In this document: piece by piece, positions 1-6,269 of the stretch
How positions within the stretch are numbered: the first letter of the stretch is position 1
Layout: the number at the start of each line of letters is the position of its first letter
From: Gammaproteobacteria bacterium
GTDB lineage: Bacteria; Pseudomonadota; Gammaproteobacteria; Arenicellales; JAOTYS01
Length of the DNA: 15,374 nucleotides
Assembly: GCA_029861795.1 (NCBI GenBank)
Contig: JAOTYS010000059.1
Span: 1-15,374, forward strand
Reading direction: 5' to 3'
Made by a program: the position numbers and the translations under genes
Notes under the pieces: model-generated
What the model was told of the DNA's origin: nothing
Seen by the model: the letters and a program-made list of their open reading frames with translations, nothing else
Database searches by the model: none

Positions 1-46
1 CATTATATTGATAACGATACACGTGCGGTCTTGGGGGTGTAAAGAT

Positions 47-487
47 ATGAAGCGCGTGTTGTTTGTGTGCTCTTTGGTGGGCCTGATGGGTCTTGCCATG
101 GCGGATGAAGTGCCGGATTCCGCCGGCAATAGACAAGCTGCAGCCGAAAGATACTTGGAGGTTTCGGGTTTCGAAGTCATGGTGAGACATGCGGCTGAGG
201 GGCTTGCATTGAACCTTCACGAGGATCAACGTCAGCAGTTTGTCTCATTTTTCACAGACTATGTTCATGCGGATGCGCTGAGGCGTACCATGACCGCAAG
301 CATGGTGCGGCACTTTACTTTGAGAGAATTGAATGCACTAGCTGATTTCTACGGCTCGCCAGCCGGACAATCTGCGCTGCACAAATTTGGGGTTTACATG
401 GCAGACGTGACGCCTGCGATGGAGCAGGAAATTGCACGAGCCTACAAACTGTATCTCACACAGAATCAGGGCATTCCAGCCGAGTGA
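47..487 (+). CDS. Exported DUF2059-family protein
   Basis: The product has 146 residues and resembles the DUF2059 family, small exported proteins of unknown function in Proteobacteria. The N-terminus MKRVLFVCSLVGLMGLAMA is a typical Sec signal peptide with likely cleavage after AMA, so the mature protein is probably periplasmic. The remainder is helical, with the recognisable family pattern of a 'HFTLRELNALADFYGSPAGQ' segment (about residues 90-109) followed by a C-terminal helix that ends the domain. The start at 47 was chosen over an upstream in-frame TTG at position 8 because it begins exactly at the signal peptide and has a GGGGGUG Shine-Dalgarno-like run at about 33-38. No catalytic residues are known for the family. 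A 21-codon ORF and the Sel1 gene follow in the same direction and may be cotranscribed. Confidence 0.8.
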   Translation: MKRVLFVCSLVGLMGLAMADEVPDSAGNRQAAAERYLEVSGFEVMVRHAAEGLALNLHEDQRQQFVSFFTDYVHADALRRTMTASMVRHFTLRELNALADFYGSPAGQSALHKFGVYMADVTPAMEQEIARAYKLYLTQNQGIPAE

Positions 488-508
488 ACTAGAGGATTGG
501 GGGTCATC

Positions 509-574
509 ATGCTAACCGACGAAGCAGAAGTGCTTATGCGCATGCGCCAACTCTTGGTCAAGCGCTATGCCTAG
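509..574 (+). CDS. Possible 21-residue small ORF
   Basis: ATG at 509 opens a 21-codon frame ending in TAG at 572-574, with product MLTDEAEVLMRMRQLLVKRYA, a charged amphipathic helix by appearance. A GGGGGT run sits 5 bases before the ATG and resembles the run before the DUF2059 gene. It lies between the DUF2059 stop (487) and the Sel1 gene start (580 or later). I recognise no family. It may be a real small protein, a leader ORF that couples translation to the next gene, or chance. Confidence 0.27.
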   Translation: MLTDEAEVLMRMRQLLVKRYA

Positions 575-702
575 GTAGGATGACGATGGCACTTCGCGAT
601 TCTACCGTAGTGAAGGAAATCAGCTCGTCAAACCGACGGCATCGGACTTCAGATCACGGCAGCCAAAATCAAGCTCCGCGTATATCGAAAGGTGTCATCT
701 CG

Positions 703-1923
703 ATGAGGTTGGAAAAATCTGTAGCGAGAGGTGTTGGGGCCCAAAACTTTCCTCAGAATGGTGGAAGTGCTTGTAGACAAGGTGACTGTGAGAACACCCT
801 CAGGGAATTCGAAACTCTTGCCGTGCAAGGGAATGTAGACGCGCAGTTCAAGCTCGGGCTTATGTACGCCCGTGCTCCAGGTATGCCACAGAATTATCAC
901 CAAGCACTCAAGTGGTTTCGGATAGCCGCCGAGCAGGGTCATGCTAGTGCGAGCCTGTGGCTTAGGCTCGGGCAGGAGCATTTGGCAGATGGTGTACGCG
1001 CATATTACGGGGGTGACTACGAGACCGCACTCAGCAAATTCAAACCGCTCGCGGAGCAGGGCAATGCCATGGCGCAGTGCCTCCTTGGTGCGATGCAACA
1101 CAACGGTGAGGGTGTGCCGCCAAATTTCCAGAAAGGGTTGAGGTGGTTACGGTTGGCGGCGGAGCAGGGCAGCGCCGAGGCGCAAACCCACCTCGGTGTG
1201 ATCTATTACAATGGCGAAGGTGTGCCCCAGAGTTATCGGGAAGCATTTAGGTGGTTACGACTGGCGGCGGAGCAGGGTAGTGACGAGGCGCAGTCCCACC
1301 TCGGTGTGATTTACTACTGTGGCGAGGGTGTGCCACAGAGTTATCCTGACGCATTGAGGTGGTTGCGCCTAGCGGCAGAGCGGGATGTTGGTGAGGCTCA
1401 GCTCGTCCTGGGTGTTATGTACTACCGGGGCGATGGCATGCCGCAGGATTTTGTTCAATCGCACAAGTGGCTTAATTTGGCTGCCGCGCAAGACTACGAT
1501 GACGCCGCACATCTCCGTCAGCTAATAGCGGAACAAATGTATCCCGGTCAGATTGCGGAAGCCCAGCGGCTAGCTCGAAGATGGAAACCGAAATCCGCCT
1601 CGATATCTCAGTTGTCCCCGGAGCAACGGCTCTATAAAAGTTTGGCTAAAGCGGGGTGGACGAGAACGCTTGTTCTCACCGTCCAGAAGAAACTCCGCAA
1701 ACTCGGATACGACGCCGGGCCTGTCGACGGGCAGTACGAGCGAAGAATGGAAGCCGCGATCCGGGAATTTCAACGAGATCGTGACATGACAGTAACCGGT
1801 TCGCTGTCAACTGACCTAATCGACGCGCTTGATTTTGCGGATGGCAAGGACCAATTTTACGGCTTTTTGTTATCGAAACCGATCAGGTCCCCATTTTTCC
1901 CAAAAAGTTCAATCAAGAACTGA
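703..1923 (+). CDS. Sel1-repeat protein with C-terminal peptidoglycan-binding domain
   Basis: The frame is open from ATG 580 (447 residues). I prefer ATG 703 (406 residues) because AAAGGTG at about 689-695 is well spaced, and the upstream 41 residues are low-complexity and polar. Numbering from 580, Sel1/TPR-like repeats cover about 84-119 and then four units from 163 to 306, each carrying the signature G-(E/D)-G-x-P and W-(L/F)-x-x-A-A. A peptidoglycan_binding_1 domain covers about 363-416, with LGYDAGPVDG and an AIREFQRDRDMTVTG segment. Sel1 proteins usually scaffold envelope or signalling complexes. The odd point is that neither start gives a signal peptide, although the PG-binding domain implies a periplasmic home. 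The entry module (A-x-x-x-GD-x-x-x-x-L-x-x-F-x-x-LA-x-QG) occurs twice, at about 64-84 and 140-161, as if an N-terminal portion had been duplicated. Confidence 0.8.
   Translation: MRLEKSVARGVGAQNFPQNGGSACRQGDCENTLREFETLAVQGNVDAQFKLGLMYARAPGMPQNYHQALKWFRIAAEQGHASASLWLRLGQEHLADGVRAYYGGDYETALSKFKPLAEQGNAMAQCLLGAMQHNGEGVPPNFQKGLRWLRLAAEQGSAEAQTHLGVIYYNGEGVPQSYREAFRWLRLAAEQGSDEAQSHLGVIYYCGEGVPQSYPDALRWLRLAAERDVGEAQLVLGVMYYRGDGMPQDFVQSHKWLNLAAAQDYDDAAHLRQLIAEQMYPGQIAEAQRLARRWKPKSASISQLSPEQRLYKSLAKAGWTRTLVLTVQKKLRKLGYDAGPVDGQYERRMEAAIREFQRDRDMTVTGSLSTDLIDALDFADGKDQFYGFLLSKPIRSPFFPKSSIKN
1141..1460 (+). repeat. 108-base tandem repeats encoding Sel1 units
   Basis: Three consecutive 108-base units begin at 1141, 1249 and 1357, each opening with an AGGTGGTT(A/G)CG-like RWLRLAAE codon block. 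The first two are the most alike at DNA level, sharing long runs such as GCGGCGGAGCAGGG and CACCTCGGTGTGAT. The third has drifted more. The match in both DNA and protein suggests fairly recent duplication or gene conversion inside the Sel1 gene. Confidence 0.75.
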
Positions 1924-2240
1924 TCGGAATATCCGCGCCGAATACTCATAATCCGTTGGTCGTGGTTCGATCCCCATGGGCCCGCCAAGCAAATCAGTGG
2001 TTCATAGATACTAGGTCGTCTCCGTCCGATCACGTGGTAGTTGTCATTAGGTCGAACGGGCGTTTTTAGCCATTCATGGGCATGTCCACCCAAACGAACC
2101 CGGCGCCTCATTCAGGACCGGGGGGTTCTCATGAGTACCAGCTCGATACCAATGTACATGTGCAGCATCAAGCCTGTTTCGATTTGGCGCATGACACATC
2201 ACAAGATCCTCGCCCCTCATGGCTCGAAGTTGCGACGGAT
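1924..2240. other. Intergenic region between Sel1 gene and PPOX gene
   Basis: About 317 bases contain no convincing gene. The only structured element I see is the tRNA-like 3' fragment at 1944-1987. Short open frames here lack a Shine-Dalgarno sequence and have unconvincing composition. The two flanking genes converge here, and no strong hairpin plus T-run terminator is visible. Confidence 0.6.
1944..1987 (+). pseudogene. 3' half of a CAU-anticodon tRNA (Ile2/Met-like); possible att remnant
   Basis: The stretch opens with ACTCATAATCCG, the usual anticodon loop (CTCATAA) and 3' anticodon stem of bacterial tRNA-Ile2(CAU)/tRNA-Met. It continues with TTGGTCG (variable region), a GTGG-TTCGATC T-arm core, and TGGGCCC-G-CCA as acceptor 3' strand, discriminator and CCA. 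Upstream of 1944 the match stops: the bases there (GAAT) do not pair with TCCG, and no D-arm or 5' acceptor strand is present. The T-arm appears to lack one base on each strand, so it would not fold normally. Integrative elements typically leave exactly such 3' tRNA fragments, with crossover at the anticodon or T-arm. The comparison is with remembered tRNA consensus, not a search. Confidence 0.55.
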
Positions 2241-2639
2241 CTAACTCATCGACGTCGTGCGCTGCGGTTCGATGCGGTAGATAACGCGGACTTCTCCAGG
2301 TTTTCGATAGGGGTACTCATCCACCCCCAAATACTTTTTGGCCAGGCTATTGATGTGTGCATCAGCGTCTTGCTCAGTAACCTCAACCACCTTTCCACGA
2401 ACCTCTAGGTATCGGTATGGGTCGTCCGGATCTTGCATCGATAGCGCCACGTGAGGTTCGCGTCGCATGTTTAGATCCTTTTGACGCCCTTTGGCGGAAT
2501 TGACTCGCACGTGCGTCCCGTCGAAATCGCACCACACCGGTGTGACTTGTGGTTGACTATCTGGCATTAGGGTCGCCAGATGCGCAAAGGCATTTTTATC
2601 GAAAAGATCTAGATAGTCCTTTGGGATAACATTCGCCAT
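2241..2639 (-). CDS. PPOX-class (Rv1155-like) flavin/F420-binding protein
   Basis: The product has 132 residues and belongs to the split-barrel pyridoxamine-5'-phosphate-oxidase-like superfamily, in the subgroup of Rv1155-like 'PPOX class probable F420-dependent' proteins. Recognisable blocks, in order, are AHLATLMPDSQPQVTPVWCD (about 19-38), VNSAKGRQKDLNMRREP (about 46-62), VALSMQDPDDPYRYLEVRGKV (about 64-84) and YLGVDEYPYRKPGEVRVIYRI near the end. The family binds FMN, F420 or heme-type cofactors and acts as small reductases or sensors; the ligand cannot be decided from sequence. Length fits the family. A strong GGAGG lies about 6 bases before the ATG (2643-2649 on the other strand). The protein should be cytosolic, since it has no signal peptide. 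It stands alone, transcribed leftward and converging with the Sel1 gene. Confidence 0.85.
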   Translation of the reverse strand: MANVIPKDYLDLFDKNAFAHLATLMPDSQPQVTPVWCDFDGTHVRVNSAKGRQKDLNMRREPHVALSMQDPDDPYRYLEVRGKVVEVTEQDADAHINSLAKKYLGVDEYPYRKPGEVRVIYRIEPQRTTSMS

Positions 2640-2946
2640 GTCAGTCCTCCAGAAGAGTGATCGGAGTCGATTCTTTCTCGCTGCAGCTTCAAAGAATAAT
2701 GAGGTGTTGACCGGATCTCGTAAAAACGAGGACCCGTTACAATAATAATCGGCCTATACTAAGATCTCCATGGGTGGATTGACGAAGTTATGGGCATGAT
2801 TTGTGATGGGCCACGAAGTAGAGGAGCCTTTCACACAACAAGCGTTGGCTGCGAGGTCAAAGCACTACACGAAACACAGCGACTCGATTAGATGTTTTTG
2901 GATATTCGTAAGTATGGATTTGGCTTTATTTCGATAATAAGATTCT
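2640..2946. other. Divergent intergenic region between PPOX and phytase-like genes
   Basis: About 307 bases hold the promoters of two divergent genes and become AT-rich toward the right end. A small perfect hairpin CTCGT-AAAA-ACGAG sits near 2718-2731. A TTGACC box near 2707 has no well-spaced -10 partner, so I do not call a promoter. No gene is visible. Confidence 0.5.
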
Positions 2947-4011
2947 ATGACTAGCACACCCTCGATTCTGCTTCTTGTTGCGGTTTTCCTTAACGGTATT
3001 CACTCACAAGGAAGTTATGCCGGTGACTATGTAGGGGGAGCGCAATTAGGCTCATTCGAAAATTTTGGCGAAGTAACAGTGACTGCGGACTTTAACGTCA
3101 ACGGTCCTGGTTCAAATATAGACTCTCTAGCGTTTTGGGAAACACCCAATTCTTCGGAGTTCCGAATGTTTGTTTCCTCAAAAAACGGAAAACTAGTTGA
3201 GGTTTGGACATTTCCTTTTGAAGACACTACTGCTGAATCTTTTGTCATTTCCCATGGTGTAAATGGCGTAGATGTGGATCAGGATACGAACAAATTGTTT
3301 GTATCTGGAGATGGATTAGTTTCTAAGTTTTCACTTCCTAATTTGAACTTTGAAACAACATTCGGTGGTGGACATGTTTCTTCCGGAGAAACAAACATCG
3401 ACATCCTAGATCTTCCAAATGGCAATAAGAGAATCTACGTTACAGATGATAGCCCTGCGGTACATATCTTTGATCCAAATTCTGGATCCTTCATAGGACA
3501 ATGGGACATGAATCCCTATGCTGATGGCGGGATTGAGGAGGTTCTGGCTGACTCTTTCTATCAGGTTCTGTACGTACCACGAGAAGATAGCGGCGGCGGT
3601 GGTTCAAATGCTGGTATGTATGCATTTGACCCTGCTGGTAATCCATTCTTGCGCAATGCAACTAATCGATTTGCAGCCAATTCATACGAGGAAGATGCTG
3701 AAGGTCTGGCTTTGTATACCTGTTCTTCAAATGGCTTCGGAGACGATGGAGAGGGTTTCATTATTTCGACTGACCAAGACAATCCGCTAAGTGGATTTCT
3801 GTTCTTTGAAAGAAAAAGCTGGAAGTATTTAGGTACGGTGAGGATCGCTGGCGTTAATAATACCGACGGAATCGCATCAACCCAAAAAGCTTTGCCAGGT
3901 TATCCGGAAGGTATTTTTGCAGCGGTAGACGACGACACTTCCGCGGTAGGTGTGGGATGGGATAAGATTTTCAAGGAAATAAGAAAGATAAGACCTAACT
4001 TTGAATGCTAG
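2947..4011 (+). CDS. Secreted beta-propeller protein, 3-phytase-like
   Basis: The product has 354 residues and begins with a signal peptide (about 1-25, hydrophobic ILLLVAVFL core, likely cut near SYA). The rest resembles the beta-propeller phytase fold, in which calcium-dependent enzymes release phosphate from myo-inositol hexakisphosphate outside the cytoplasm. Family-like features are repeated acidic blade motifs (NGVDVDQDTNKLFVSGDG at 106-123; RIYVTDDSPAVHIFD at 162-176) and the late segments EDAEGLALY (249-257), GEGFIISTDQDNP (268-280), NNTDGIAS (304-311) and PEGIFAAVDDDT (320-331). It has two cysteines, C259 and C354. The start is fixed by a TAA just upstream (2938-2940), but there is no clear Shine-Dalgarno. 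The gene is distinctly AT-richer than its neighbours (about 32-45% G+C in rows I counted, against about 57% in the next gene). Activity on phytate is inference; a non-enzymatic propeller is possible. Confidence 0.7.
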   Translation: MTSTPSILLLVAVFLNGIHSQGSYAGDYVGGAQLGSFENFGEVTVTADFNVNGPGSNIDSLAFWETPNSSEFRMFVSSKNGKLVEVWTFPFEDTTAESFVISHGVNGVDVDQDTNKLFVSGDGLVSKFSLPNLNFETTFGGGHVSSGETNIDILDLPNGNKRIYVTDDSPAVHIFDPNSGSFIGQWDMNPYADGGIEEVLADSFYQVLYVPREDSGGGGSNAGMYAFDPAGNPFLRNATNRFAANSYEEDAEGLALYTCSSNGFGDDGEGFIISTDQDNPLSGFLFFERKSWKYLGTVRIAGVNNTDGIASTQKALPGYPEGIFAAVDDDTSAVGVGWDKIFKEIRKIRPNFEC

Positions 4012-4023
4012 GCAGAGATTTGT

Positions 4024-4050
4024 AAGCTTGTTGCGGGGTTACACAGGCTT
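4024..4050 (+). terminator. Weak hairpin downstream of the phytase-like gene
   Basis: AAGCTTGT at 4024-4031 pairs with ACAGGCTT at 4043-4050 (8 pairs, one G-U), with an 11-base loop, 13 bases after the stop codon. No T-run follows immediately; the nearest is about 30 bases further on. It could be a processing or pausing hairpin rather than a true intrinsic terminator. Confidence 0.25.
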
Positions 4051-4291
4051 GCTTATTACTCGGTACTCTAAAATATCTGTTTTTACAGTTTCGTATTCTG
4101 TGAGAAAACCGGCGGATGCAATCCTGGCTGTGTCAGTCCATTTGCTTGAGACCCAGTAGCCTTACCTAGAAGATTCAGCACACGCTGGAAGCACCACGTT
4201 TGATCTGTGTCAAGGACTAGGCTCTGACGCCGGCTAATGTGAGTTGTGACAATAGAGGCGATCACCAACGAGTGGTCAAGAGACTTTGCTG

Positions 4292-5830
4292 ATGTCGCAA
4301 CCTAAGTCCGCCTTCCCGGAGCCTAATAGTCCACAGGAGCTTCGGTGTTTTGCTCAGCTGCAGAAGCGTCTCGCCCCGTTATTTCGAAGTGTGCTTCCTG
4401 ATCCGAGGGCTGCTCGTACGGTGTTGGTGAACCCCAGCCTTAGTCTGGATACGGAGGTTATCGAGAAAATCGTCGGCCTGCCTCACTACGAGGAACGACT
4501 GCTCTGCATGTTGCTCCTGCTTCGTCTCCCGCGCACCCGTATCGTCTATGTGACCAGCACTCCGGTGGATCCGTCCATTATTGACTATTACCTGCATTTG
4601 TTGCCGGGTATACCAGGAATTCATGCGCGCAAACGTCTGATGATGTTGAGCTGTCAAGACCCCTCCACCCGCGAGACTCTGACAGAAAAGCTGCTCGCGA
4701 GACCGAGGTTACTGGAGAAGCTGAGCGCTGCCATTGGTGACCCCGACATCGCCCACATGACATGCTTCAATGCCACCGACAAGGAGCGCACGCTTGCAGT
4801 GCGGCTAGATATCCCGATCTTTGCCAATGATCCAGCGCTGCAGCATTTGGGCAGCAAGAGCGGCAGTAGGCATGTGTTCGGAGCCGCGGGAGTACTGATG
4901 CCGCCGGGGTACGAGGATCTGCGGGATGCCAATGACATCGCCGAGTCACTGGCTGAGCTCAAACGCATCGATACAGATCTCCGTCGGGCCGCTGTGAAGC
5001 TCGAGTTCGGCACCTCCGGAGAGGGCAACGCGGTGCTAGATCTCAGCGACGCTCCGAAGGATCGCAGTCTGGTGACATGGATTCGTAACCAGCTACCACA
5101 GCGTCTTCGCTTTGAGGAACCCTCGATGACCTGGGAGCGGTATCAGGCAAAATTCGAGCAAATGGGTGGTGTCGTGGAAGCATGGATCGAGGGTCGCTCT
5201 AAGCGCTCTCCGTCCGTGCAGTGCCGAATCACGCCGTTGGGCAATTTGGAAATGATCTCGACCCACGACCAGGTGTTGGGTGGTCCTTCTCGACAGATCT
5301 TTCTAGGCTGCACCTTTCCCGCAGATGAGGCTTATCGTCTTCAAATACAAGAGGAAGGGCTGAAAATTGCGAACGAGTTGAAGCAGCGTTCGGCGTTAGG
5401 GCGTTTCGGGATCGACTTCGTATCGGTTCCAAAGGATGGCCGGTGGGAACACTATGCTATCGAAATCAATCTGCGCAAGGGTGGGACAACCCATACCTTT
5501 CGTACGCTTCAATTTCTAACCGATGGTCACTATGACACCGAGACCGGCTTGTTTCTGACCCCGGGAGGCGACCCGCTTTTCTACAAGGCCTCGGACAATC
5601 TGAAAAACGAGCGGTACAAAAGCTTGGCACCCGAAGACCTGATGGATATCGCTGTCGAGCATGGCCTACACTTTTCTGCCGTCGCCCAGGAGGGCACGTT
5701 CTTCCATCTTATTGGCGCCCTGTCGGGATTTGGCAAGCTCGGTCTTGTCTGTGTGGCGGGTAGTCCTCAAGCTGCTTCGCAGCTATTCGAAAACACTATC
5801 TCTGTGCTGGATACGGAGACGCGGATTTAG
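4292..5830 (+). CDS. PGM1-type ATP-grasp ligase (stand-alone)
   Basis: The product (512 residues) resembles the 'peptide ligase PGM1-related' group of ATP-grasp enzymes, named after the pheganomycin ligase, which activates a carboxylate with ATP and joins it to an amine. Order of parts: a pre-ATP-grasp domain (about 10-200, with RTRIVYVTSTPVDPSIIDYY and NATDKERTLA); the ATP-grasp core (about 205-425), with a lysine-containing AAVKLEFGTSGEGNA glycine-rich ATP loop and the metal-binding strand AIEINLRKGGTTHTF (E391, N393, R395); then a PGM1 C-terminal domain (about 450-510). All core motifs look intact, so the enzyme is probably active. ATG 4292 was chosen with AAGAG about 9 bases upstream; an in-frame TTG at 4286 sits too close to that box. 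No precursor peptide or other biosynthetic gene lies next to it, so the substrates are unknown. Confidence 0.8.
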   Translation: MSQPKSAFPEPNSPQELRCFAQLQKRLAPLFRSVLPDPRAARTVLVNPSLSLDTEVIEKIVGLPHYEERLLCMLLLLRLPRTRIVYVTSTPVDPSIIDYYLHLLPGIPGIHARKRLMMLSCQDPSTRETLTEKLLARPRLLEKLSAAIGDPDIAHMTCFNATDKERTLAVRLDIPIFANDPALQHLGSKSGSRHVFGAAGVLMPPGYEDLRDANDIAESLAELKRIDTDLRRAAVKLEFGTSGEGNAVLDLSDAPKDRSLVTWIRNQLPQRLRFEEPSMTWERYQAKFEQMGGVVEAWIEGRSKRSPSVQCRITPLGNLEMISTHDQVLGGPSRQIFLGCTFPADEAYRLQIQEEGLKIANELKQRSALGRFGIDFVSVPKDGRWEHYAIEINLRKGGTTHTFRTLQFLTDGHYDTETGLFLTPGGDPLFYKASDNLKNERYKSLAPEDLMDIAVEHGLHFSAVAQEGTFFHLIGALSGFGKLGLVCVAGSPQAASQLFENTISVLDTETRI

Positions 5831-6034
5831 CCTCCTGTGCGTAGTATTGGTTTCGATTATGACGAACTCCGAGGCCTACCGTGGTGAAGCTATGATGTAC
5901 CGCGCAGCCATGTGCTATCTGCGTCGCTAAGCCTTTGATTTATTCACTTAACGGTCCTGAATGTGTCGAGTGCTGTTGAGTGGTCTGGGTCGCCAATCGG
6001 CGTGATTCCACGCCTTCCAGCATATAAGGTACGG

Positions 6035-6065
6035 TTGACTCGGGCTTGTAAGTCCTGAAAATACT
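6035..6065 (+). promoter_or_regulatory. Possible sigma70-type promoter for the LysM lipoprotein
   Basis: TTGACT at 6035-6040 matches the -35 consensus in 5 of 6 positions. AATACT at 6060-6065 is a fair -10 (4 of 6) at a somewhat long 19-base spacing; GAAAAT at 6057-6062 is an alternative with 16 bases. Either would give a leader of about 200 bases before the start at 6270. Confidence 0.3.
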
Positions 6066-6141
6066 AGGGGGCACGCGGATTTGGCAATCTCTTAAAAACT
6101 CACCAAAGAGGCGTGTCAGCGCCTGCAGTATTATTGCGAGA

Positions 6142-6164
6142 AGAGTTTTGTGATGACAAACTCT
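6142..6164 (+). repeat. Imperfect inverted repeat in the leader of the LysM lipoprotein
   Basis: AGAGTTTTGT (6142-6151) and ACAAACTCT (6156-6164) form a nearly perfect inverted repeat, with one bulged T and a GATG loop. It lies about 105 bases before the lipoprotein start and downstream of the possible promoter. It could be an RNA leader hairpin or an operator; no T-run follows, so it is not an intrinsic terminator. Confidence 0.4.
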
Positions 6165-6233
6165 ATGCAGAAGGCTCGTCCGGAAGCGGGGGTTTGCGCA
6201 ATCGGGCCGTTAACAACACACGACGTTCGTTAG

Positions 6234-6247
6234 CCGGCGTCTGCCGG
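6234..6247 (+). repeat. GC-rich hairpin just before the lipoprotein ribosome site
   Basis: CCGGC (6234-6238), loop GTCT, GCCGG (6243-6247) give a perfect 5-pair stem ending about 10 bases before the AAGGGGGAG ribosome-binding run. It may affect translation initiation, but short stems like this are common by chance in GC-rich DNA. Confidence 0.3.
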
Positions 6248-6269
6248 GACAAGAGGAAGGGGGAGAACT

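Larger units (their letters stand above)
5831..6269. other. Intergenic region and leader before the LysM lipoprotein gene
   Basis: About 439 bases without a convincing gene. A 23-codon frame from ATG 5859 lacks a ribosome site. The right part holds a possible promoter (6035-6065) and two hairpins (6142-6164 and 6234-6247) that would lie in a leader of roughly 200 bases before the lipoprotein start. Confidence 0.5.

Noticed and set aside
649..1101. A leftward 150-codon open frame inside the Sel1 gene
   Set aside because: Antisense shadow of a strongly supported repeat-protein reading frame; no domain and no ribosome site.
2076..2408. A rightward 110-codon open frame from the intergenic region into the PPOX gene
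   Set aside because: More than half is antisense to the confident PPOX gene, and it has no ribosome site or recognisable domain.
4654..5028. A leftward 124-codon Ser/Arg-rich open frame inside the PGM1-type ligase
   Set aside because: It covers the ATP-grasp coding sequence on the other strand, and its biased composition is typical of an antisense frame.
5859..5930. A 23-codon frame (MTNSEAYRG...) after the ligase gene
   Set aside because: No Shine-Dalgarno and no sign of selection on the frame; probably chance.
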